From Thalassia testudinum (taxonomy: Eukaryota; Streptophyta; Magnoliopsida; Alismatales; Hydrocharitaceae): 64,000 bases of DNA. Where the stretch lies: positions 96,140,001 through 96,204,000 of the forward strand of contig JAZHRO010000073.1 in the NCBI GenBank assembly GCA_037157565.1, in the 5' to 3' direction. How positions within the stretch are numbered: position 1 is the first letter of the stretch; each line of letters begins with the position of its first letter. A program made the translations under genes and the position numbers. The notes below the pieces were generated by a model, which was not told where the DNA came from, did not search any database, and saw only the letters and a list, made by a program, of their open reading frames with translations. Below are positions 56,032-64,000 of the stretch, in pieces.

Positions 56032-57210
56032 CAAGGCGACTTTTGATTCATCTCTAACATACTATCTTTGTATGCAGATTAAACCAGAGAAGCGGCGAAC
56101 GAATCGAAGCGGGCGCTGCGGAAATCAGGTGCACACAATCCTATTTGGAAATTCAGCCAGAAAGTAAGTGTCATCTTTAAAATTCAATAGTTGTGTTTCT
56201 AGTGCTCCAAAAATCCTAAAATTTGGCCCAGATCTAGATTTTCAAATTTTATTTACAACACCACCATTACATAAGAGAAATTATTTCTGTGGAATTTTTG
56301 AAAATTCATAGAGCACATATGTGTCAGATTGCTTGAAAATAGAGCTGTAATGAAATTTGAAAATTAATTCTGACCAAAATACAAATCACATTGACTCCAA
56401 ATTTATGTAGTGTGAAAGATAATGAAATTAGCTTTCAAAATCGTATTTTTACAAAATTTTTGGAGCATATTTGATATCATTTCCAGCAAAAAAACCAACA
56501 TGGGGTCTAAATCTAGATTTGACCCCTTGCTAGTTAAAAATTCATAACTATTTGTTGAAAATAATAAAAAATTCTAAAAAAGTATTCTCCGAAAGGGTTA
56601 TTGCAAGATGAATCTTTTTACCAAGTTTCAAATCATTTGGATTCAATATTTACCTGAGAGTTTATATTTGACTTGTGGTCTTTAATTTGAAACAACTTAG
56701 AAGTGCATGAGCCAATAGGACCACATTGGACTAACTTGTACTCCGACGAACCCAAAAGTTTGTCAGCGAAGCAAGTCATCTTGTGGACCGCCCACCATCT
56801 ACTACATTGAAGAGACAGGTTAAGAATTCACGAAAACACATCAAATAACCTGCATATGGCTTGGAACTACTGAGGAGTTTCAACTTCTCTTGCAAAACCT
56901 GGTGTCTGAGGCTGCGGGGTAGCGTCAAATGACCGCGGGTGCAGGGTAATGGAACCAGAGTGAAAGTTGAAGGAAGAACTTTCCTCATAGTCCCCTCGTA
57001 ACCAGCCTGGTCGAGTTAGCCTGAGAGGTGGGAATTCCTAGCAGTCGGTCTCTCGCTAAATTTTCTTCAACTTGAACTTGAACGAAAAATCTGGTCAACT
57101 GATTTTAAGGACCAATTTGATTACAAGGCCCTTGCATTGTTCTGCCATTAGCCCCTTGTAACTAGTGTAAGGTCACTAAGACCATTTTGGTGTCCTTTTA
57201 CCATCTTAAT
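56032..57210 (+). other. RE-E leader
   Basis: 1.18 kb, AT-rich. The motif GGTAGCGTCAAATGACC lies at 56,918-56,934, about 280 bp before the ORF start, as in RE-A and RE-D. The small ORFs on it are unsupported. Confidence 0.65.
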
Positions 57211-58900
57211 CATGGACCCATACTCCTTCTCGTCTTACCATTATTAGGGTTCTCCTACCCTAACCTCTTATGGATGGGAGATTGCTCCTCATTATTCAGA
57301 TATGAAGGCTCCTCAAGCCTGGGACATACCCACCTCAACCTCTTGGACATCCACACAAATCTTGTAGCACTTAGAGACACTCTCCATGCGGGATGAAGAT
57401 CTCATCATGGTGACTGATTATCTTGATCAGTCCCACCAAAGGTAGAATCCGACATCTCTCAAGAACCCTCAGATCGCCGAACTGATCCAACCAGTCCAGG
57501 AAGCAGAAGAGGTTAGAAAAAGGGAATATGAAGACTTAAGAAAAATAATTCAGGATGAAAGGCAAAGAACCCAAGACATCACCTCTAGGGGCCCTGAATT
57601 CAAAGAGAATGTACCGTAGGTGGATGGTGAGCCATTCAAGGTTAAGATATCAATCACAACCTATAACTGCACAGAACCCACCCACCACCTTTTGATTCCC
57701 CAGACCAAAACTATTATAACCCTCCACCTTCCCTGAGACCCTCATGTGAGGCCACATCCGCGTAGATCACCACTGGGGAGCCACCAATAGACTCGCAACT
57801 ACTTCTCGGATTGTAGCAAACAATAGCAAAGTACAAGGACACAGTTGTAAGATATCTACATCAAATCCAAATCACTACTAATCCAGGGCAGAGACAGGCT
57901 TTGATTGCAACTGAAGAACCTCTGATGGAAGCCCTTAAAGTGCTAGAATTTGTGGCTAGGATGAATCAACAAACTTGCACACTTCAAGATATACTCCTTT
58001 TGCAGTACCAAGTTCAAACTAGCCTAGAGGATTTTAGGGAACTTAAGACAACTTTTAAGGATTCTTCAACTCACATGCTCGAAGTAGATGATGTAGCTAA
58101 TTTTCAAGTGAGAGATGAGATATCAGATAGAATTAAGGGAAATGTTCTTGGCATATCTAAAAAAAAATTAGTTGAGAGCCCTAGCCTAGAAAATAGTGAG
58201 GAAAGTCCCATGGTCGATTTTCAATCTAAAAATCCTGAATCTTTGGAGATGAGATGGAGGATCATGACACCCAAGACTTGGTACATTCTGAGACTTCGGT
58301 ATATACACTTAATGAGGCCCATGATTTTGATTATAAGAGATTTGGAGTGGAATTGCCTAAAACCCTCATGACAAGCTTAGATGATAAATATATTGAAATC
58401 CATGAGGGTAATTTTGAATTACCAAAGAATCCAATCAAAGCTGAGAAAGAATCTACTAAAAACTCCATTTTCGATTGCTAGGATAATCTAAAAAATCTGG
58501 AGGAATTTTCTGATTTGGAGTTGGATGAATTTTTCACAGATTCTTTCGCATCTTCGCTTTTGGATATCAAGGATTTCACTAAAGCCACAGAGCAGAAAAT
58601 GAAAGAATTTGAGGATTTACTGTATTATGATTCTTCACACCTTGGGGAAAATAAATTTCTGCCCAATACATTTGAGGATTCACACCACAAGCAAAATTTG
58701 GGCGATTCATACGAGATTCCTGATCAACCTAAGGATGAGAATGATTTGAGTGAAAATACAGTTGTTAGGATGGAACAAAAAATCATATTCGACACACCTA
58801 CTCTGCAACCACCAACACCCAGATCCAATCATGAAATGGTTCTTTACACCATTTATGATTACACGACACAGGTCCCTTCATTCCTGTTTCACCACTTTTA
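57211..58900 (+). pseudogene. acidic ORF of RE-E, unknown function
   Basis: ATG at 57,211 begins MDPYSFSSYHY, then a stop and more Tyr/Ser/Pro-rich sequence. Between 57,400 and 57,900 a charged stretch (EEVRKREYEDLRKIIQDERQ) suggests a coiled coil. From 57,901 the frame is clean for 118 codons with KKLVESPSLENSEES. After a frameshift near 58,254 it is open again (58,254-58,481, 58,515-58,901), with many Asp/Glu and blocks such as LDEFFTDSFASSLLDIKDF. RE-A holds the same design on the minus strand (531-1,753), including KL(V/I)DSP. I recognise no known domain. It occupies the place of gag-pol. Confidence 0.6.
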
Positions 58901-58901
58901 G

Positions 58902-60915
58902 GACCCGTTTGACTGGTGTCCCACTCCGGATCCCTCATGGCTGCTACTTGCTCCCTATAACTCTGACACCTGGATTTATTTCTCTTGTAGCACCTGGCTA
59001 CAACTTGTTCCAGGCCTTGTGATTCTATTCTACTGACCTTGTGGCCTTGGAATTCAAGGGCAACTACTCTACATTCTTGGCTTGTTCATGACAGTGGAAC
59101 ACATCTTCCTGTCTAGCTTTAGTCTGTCTCCTGTAGTCATTGATCCATCTGATGAGTTTCGCCCAGCTGGAGGCTTTAAACTCAGCATCATACTTAGGCA
59201 TAGCATTTAGACTTCACATTTTGGCATCACAGTTGCACTTATACATAAATGCATAGCATATGTCATTTTCGCATAATGTTTTGCATATTGTTTTGCATAT
59301 TGTGTATGGCATTGTAGTGATGGCATGAACTGAACGACAACTCAGAAGCAGTTTCAGGTGATTTCTATCCACATACACCCTGCCTTAGTTCTTTTATTCA
59401 TGCATGAGGACATGCAAACACTTAGTGATGGGGGGTAGTTCATAAAAACTGAAAATTTTCTGCCAACAATTTGGGGGATTAGAAAGTTTTATCAAGAGGT
59501 TTTATTACAAATTTATTCCTTAGTAGATTCCTAGACTTAGAATTCAGTATAATTTCATACTTGGATGTAGATTTTGCAATGGATCCTCTACAAAAATCGA
59601 TAGACATTTCTAGTTTGTCGAAAAGAAGCATCGCTCCTTCTCCTGAACCCTTGGACAGTAATCAGGGAGTCAGGTGAACTATCTTCTAGTAGCTCCACCA
59701 AAATATATGTGAGGTGTGAGTAGAGAGTTTACAGGTGCTCTAAGGTTAGTATAATGAATCTTTAATAATTGGATAATGACACTTGGAGTTGGGCATAGTT
59801 TTCACTCTCAGTCCTTGCATACTAAATCTGTGAGAAATTCCATACGAAAGCTACCAAATAAGGCAGAAACACAGTGAGTGGGTTTTGATAAAACTAAGAC
59901 TAAGGTGGATGGTCATGATCATCCTCAACAGAATCCTCGGTTGAAGGAGGGTATTGATGTCAAGGTTAGAAATATGTCATCCTATCCATTCCCTATCTGG
60001 TTCCAAGAGTAGGCACTTCCACCAAATAAGCCACCTGGGATCCTCTTGGTCACCCCCAAAAATCCCAAATAATGCCTTGTGAATAAAATTATGTATGTAA
60101 TGTTGAATTGTTGCATTATGTTATGTTGGTAACGGCATTGTTCCAGTAGATATATATATACATATAAAAAAAAGCATACAAAAGAGATATTTACTTGTAA
60201 AAAAAAAAAGAAAAAAAAGAAAAAGAAAATGTGATGTTAAAAAGTTTGAATTATGTAAGTCAAAATGTTTTGAGGCAAAAGAACCTACCACCTTCACGAA
60301 CCACTAAATACAACCGAAACCTATTTTTCTATATTTCTGACTGCCTGAATATGGGCTGAGGAATCTGACTTAGTCATAGGGTTATTAGAACCTGATTAAA
60401 GTGTCATGCCATGTGAGACGACCAAATACATTTGCAAATCTGGTGAGATGTGAGCTTAGGAAGAAAAAAAAATAGAGAGAGAGAGGAGTACAAAAGATTA
60501 AAGAGAGCACAGTTTTTTCAGCCTCTCTCTAAGTTGATTTATTCAATAATTTGGAAATCTAAATTCTAAAATACTAGTCTCTAAGTAGCACCAGAAGAGA
60601 GTGAGCCACCAAATACAAATCCAGTTAACACAGACATCTCCTACCCAATCCAAACACCTGGGCCAAAATCAGAAAATATTTATCACCCTGAGAGAAGAGG
60701 TTTGCCTATCCCGACAGAATTTTAGTAGGGGTCAAGTACAAGCTTTAAATGTGTATCGACTCTTCGCTTAGATCTGTTGTAGAAGCTACAACATTATATA
60801 TTCATAGTAATCTGGATTCTGAATTTTTGGATGCAGCAAAAAGAAATAAATATTTAGTTTAACTCTTAATAAAATGCATTTAGTCTTGCACTTGCTAGGG
60901 ACTAGGAAGATTTAG
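58902..60915 (+). other. RE-E untranslated 3' region
   Basis: Contains ATGAGGACATGCAAAC...GATGGGGGG (59,404-59,436), matching the post-pol motif of the other elements. Then comes sequence collinear with the tails of RE-1 and RE-2 (GTCATCCTATCC, GTAGGCACTTCCACCAAATA, CTTGGTCACC near 59,970-60,050) and purine tracts at 60,184-60,234 and 60,461-60,490. No ORF is supported. Confidence 0.7.
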
Positions 60916-60926
60916 GCATGGAGGTA
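60916..60926 (+). other. RE-E 3' polypurine tract
   Basis: GGCATGGAGGTA directly before the LTR tip. Upstream, 60,891-60,908 reads CTTGCTAGGGACTAGGAA, a decayed form of the shared hairpin. Confidence 0.75.
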
Positions 60927-62361
60927 TGATTACACAGCAATCATAGGCCCTAATTCGCCTGAATTAAGCTACAACTTAGCTTAACATGAACATTCTGCAT
61001 GCATACGCATCAAATTTTGCATCGTAGTTGATATATGTGTTTTATGCATTAAACTATGTTATTTGAGAGGTATTAATGATTGCAGGTAATCCAGGGCTGC
61101 AGATGACCAATCCAATCTTATGGATCTATTTGGAATAACGACGGGAGTCCAATGCATCCAAGATCTTATCAATCAGACTTCCATAGCACCCTACGGAGTC
61201 CATAGAAGAGAAAGAGCCAAGAGGCAAATTGAAGAAGATTTGGACCTCAGATGAAAAATCTAACCAAACGGATGGATCCAGATCGACGTTCGCAGTCCAA
61301 CAGTGCAGAAATCAACTTAATCAGAGGCCTACGTCATCATATATAAAGAGAAGAACGAACGACCACGATGGCGCCACGTGGCACCATCGTAGCTGCCCCT
61401 CGCTGCTTCCCCAACTTCTGAAGGCACCTCTCCTCGCAGTGCGAGCCGTTGGATCTTCATTCAACAGGCACGATCGCGCCATGTCACCACCCAGATTGGA
61501 TTAGTATAAATATAAATAAGCACATATATATAATAAAGGTTTTGCGCAGTGCGTTGGCTCGCACGTTCATGCACATAAGCGCAGGACGTCGATTCAAGCA
61601 CTGCACTGTGAAAAATTAATGCGGTGTCGCAGGCAAGCGCGTGAAGGAGATTGGAGGGCTGAGATGCATCCATGTAGCGCGATCGCACGGGTTGTTGCTA
61701 AATCAGGAAGGTGCGAGAAGCACGTGTAGGATTTGAAATTGGACGGCTGAGATGATGAGGTGGGATTTGAAGGTGAAAACGTGAAGGCACGAGAGAGTAG
61801 GAGCAGTGCAATCTGCATCCAAGGGCACGTAGAGCGCCACGTGGCAGTACCAGAATAAACCAATCTAGAAAGGATTTGCATGAGACAAAAAGCTATAAAA
61901 GGACTAAAAGGGGCTCCCCTTGGAGATAACTCTCAACTCTCTCTTCTTCTTCCTTCTTCTACCTCTCTCTCTTCTTCTTCCCGTCTTGTCTGCCTCCATC
62001 TGAAAAATCCGTTTGGCCACCCTGTTGGATTGTTGCTACTTCTCTCAACCTCTCCAAAAGGCTACCACGATCTACCCGTGGTGCCCTTGTTCTATTCGAT
62101 AAGCAGTTTATATTCATGTTATCATTTAGTTTAGTTTCATGTATGAAATTCATGTTCAAACACTATATGTGATATATATATCGTGATTCATTGTATCTAT
62201 TATTTAGTAATTAGATTTAGAATAAGTGCATGAAATAAAAAGTGTTTTTCTGCCTCCCTGTGATCGACTGGGACTCCCAGTTCTGTTAATTTTATTTGTC
62301 GAGATGTAGTTCACGCTATACTACAATGTATTTATCATTTACACGATCTATGCCCCAAATA
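60927..62361 (+). repeat. RE-E 3' LTR
   Basis: TGATTACACAGCAATCATAG to ...TGCCCCAAATA. Numerous differences from the left LTR show that the insertion is not recent. TATA at 61,893-61,900. Confidence 0.92.
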
Positions 62362-62366
62362 GGGTG
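62362..62366. repeat. target-site duplication of RE-E (right copy, GGGTG)
   Basis: See 54,564-54,568. RE-D protease coding resumes immediately after it. Confidence 0.75.
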
Positions 62367-63260
62367 CCTTTAATTTCAGTGATTATTGATGATACTACTT
62401 TTGATCGTGCCCTCCTTGATCTTAGTGCCTCAGTTAATATCATTCCCATGATTTTATTTGAACAATTTCAGATCGGTGAACTTAAACCTGTTGAGGTTAA
62501 CCTTCAATTAGCCGACTGATCTACAATCAAACCTCGTGGGATTGTTGAGGATGTTTTGGTCAAGTTCCAAAATTGTGTCTTCCCTGCAGACTTTCTGGTC
62601 CTTGACATTGAGGTACCCAAATCTTTACTAAATGCCCCAATAATGCTTGGACGACCCTTTTTGGCCACTGCAAAGGCAAATATCAATTGCCACACAGGCA
62701 AAATGGATATCACCTGCGCAGGCTAAACTATCACTCTTGATATTTTTCAATCCTCCAAGAGATTCCATGATGATAACTTTTTTGAGAACTTAGATACTGA
62801 AATTTCAAATTTGGTGGAGGAGACAATGTTGGTAAATACCCTTCCTAACCATAAATTATTCGAGGAATCTGACTCAGAATCAGTGGTCGATGAAATCTTT
62901 GATTTGGAAACTTGTCTTGACCAAAAATCCATTCTTGATGAATCCCCTGATCACCTTTACCCACCCACTCTTCCCTTACCCCACCTTTCCACACTAACCT
63001 CACCCAATCCTCACCATCCCTTCCTTGACCCCTTTCCTATGGACCTACCACCAGACCTACCCTAGTTTGGCATTCAACATGAATTAAAACTTCAGCTAGA
63101 CTCGGGCTATACTTATCATTTTCCATCCAACTTTGATCCCTATATTTCCTCTAATCAATTATCTAGGGATCTAGAAGAAGATGCCTTTTATGTGGCCATC
63201 CAAGTGTCCAATTATTTACATGATTACCCATCTTCTGTGGATACCTTCACACCCAACTGA
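62364..63260 (+). pseudogene. RE-D protease-like domain and acidic tail
   Basis: Continues the coding frame cut at 54,568: VPLISVIIDDTTFDRALL, then the active-site loop DLSA (62,418-62,429; family DLGA) with SVNIIP, then VFPADFLVLDIEVP and LGRPFLATAKANINC. Stops occur after QLAD (about 62,517) and ITCAG (about 62,724). The following 170 residues are acidic and then Pro-rich (HLYPPTLPLPHLST), ending with a TGA at 63,258. The RT that follows the protease in RE-1 and RE-2 is absent. Confidence 0.85.
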
Positions 63261-64000
63261 ATAAGCGTAAAAGATAGCACTGGATGGGAGGTAACCCATC
63301 ATTTTTTCCTGCTTTCCTTTTCTCTCTGTTTTTTTCTAGGTTTTGACCATCCTAAACCCGACTGCCTTTCACTAAGGTGATCCCTCTTTCCCTCCTAATG
63401 CATGAGGACATTGCATATCATAAGCATGGGGGGTGTTTTTAAAATTTTTGGCAATAGATTTAGGATTTTCAAAACCTAAAAATATGCATTTTTTTTCTTT
63501 TGTCAATTTCTTGTTTTCTGCTTGCACACCCAAAAAAATAAAAATCTTGAAAACTTTTTGAGGAAAATTTTGAAATCGAGACTAAGTTTGAAAACTCACT
63601 TTTGGTACAATGGGATTTAATCTTTAGCAAACTAGGGATGAGGATATGGATCTGATCATTAGAATTTTGGGGTCTATCTTTAAACTAGATTAGATATTCT
63701 TCTCCAAAATTTCACTTGAACTCATGATAGCTCAGGTGACTTGATCCTCTTTTGTAATATGGAAAGTATCTGGCCTAGTTTCTAATTCAAAAACTTGGAT
63801 TTCGTGCGAAACTTCCTGTGTCAAATTTCACACACAAGCCAACACCTAAAAACTACTAAAAATTAGATAAACCCCATTGTTTGGCCTTAGTAAATGCCTG
63901 AAGTAGATCATTGGTTTGAGTTCCCACAACTGAGAAGGAGGAAAATGCCTCCTTTGAGGATACGATGTCAACATGTTACCACCTCGGCACTACTCCATAT
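63261..64000 (+). other. RE-D untranslated 3' region (to window end)
   Basis: At 63,397-63,440 it carries ATGCATGAGGACATTGCATA...GCATGGGGGGTG, the motif found after pol in the other elements. The remainder is AT-rich without ORFs. The 3' LTR would lie beyond 64,000. Confidence 0.7.

Larger units (their letters stand above)
54569..62361 (+). mobile_element. RE-E, complete non-autonomous LTR retrotransposon inserted in the RE-D protease
   Basis: 7.79 kb with two LTRs (1,439 and 1,435 bp), a primer site beside the left LTR and a polypurine tract beside the right one. The 4.9-kb interior has no gag, protease, RT, RNase H or integrase, only one acidic ORF (57,211-58,900). The LTRs resemble those of RE-A and RE-C, so RE-C-like elements are the likely source of its enzymes. 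Both LTRs keep the TATA box. Confidence 0.88.
43371..64000 (+). mobile_element. RE-D, plus-strand gag/protease-only LTR element with a LINE and RE-E nested in it
   Basis: Sequence: LTR (left edge not fixed, somewhere after 43,370; right edge 50,800), primer site, 1.7-kb leader, gag, protease, short acidic tail, then directly the post-coding purine motif at 63,397-63,440. No RT or integrase lies between protease and that motif, unlike RE-1 and RE-2. I infer a non-autonomous element that kept gag and protease. The 3' LTR is beyond the window. LINE: 45,521-50,670; RE-E: 54,569-62,361. Confidence 0.75.

Overview
This 64-kb window reads as repeat-rich intergenic DNA from a flowering plant. I find no host gene, tRNA, rRNA or CRISPR array. 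Almost every base can be assigned to transposable elements: mainly Athila-like Ty3/gypsy LTR retrotransposons, plus a probable copia-type solo LTR, another large solo LTR and one L1-type LINE. The angiosperm call rests on the Athila-type gag-protease-RT-RNaseH-integrase order, the tRNA-like primer sites (TGGCACCGTTGCC type) and the plant-type LINE. I cannot name the species.

Left block, 1-35,716. The oldest visible host is the 3' end of a plus-strand element (RE-F: 3' untranslated tail, polypurine tract, 3' LTR). A minus-strand element without pol in view (RE-A) sits in RE-F's tail. RE-A's right LTR was hit by a minus-strand Athila element (RE-1, 4,097-27,049, TSD CTAGT) and by a 2.7-kb solo LTR (SoloG, 27,314-30,002, TSD CCTGG). 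RE-1's own 5' LTR was hit by a close relative (RE-2, 14,796-26,154, TSD ACTGC). The nesting is therefore four deep: RE-F > RE-A > RE-1 > RE-2. RE-F's 3' LTR is split by an inverted solo LTR of its own family (31,506-34,228).

Middle block, 35,717-43,370. Two inverted pieces of a third LTR family (the RE-D family) flank a probable copia-type solo LTR (SoloH). Then comes a 5'-truncated minus-strand Athila element, RE-C, which keeps its 3' LTR, integrase and RNase H.

Right block, 43,371-64,000. A plus-strand element, RE-D, carries a gag and a protease-like domain but no RT or integrase before its post-coding purine motif. Its LTR holds a 5.15-kb LINE (45,521-50,670). Its protease region is split by RE-E (54,569-62,361), a complete non-autonomous element with an acidic ORF of unknown function that is also present in RE-A.

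How the parts relate. RE-A, RE-C and RE-E have related LTRs. Only RE-C carries pol, so the natural reading is one autonomous lineage with two non-autonomous derivatives that encode the acidic protein in place of gag-pol. Non-coding motifs recur across the elements: a hairpin just before the 3' polypurine tract, a GAGGACATTG...GCATGGGGGG motif after the coding region, a leader motif upstream of the start codon, and a long purine tract in the tail. Every coding region is broken by stops or frameshifts. No element here looks capable of moving by itself.
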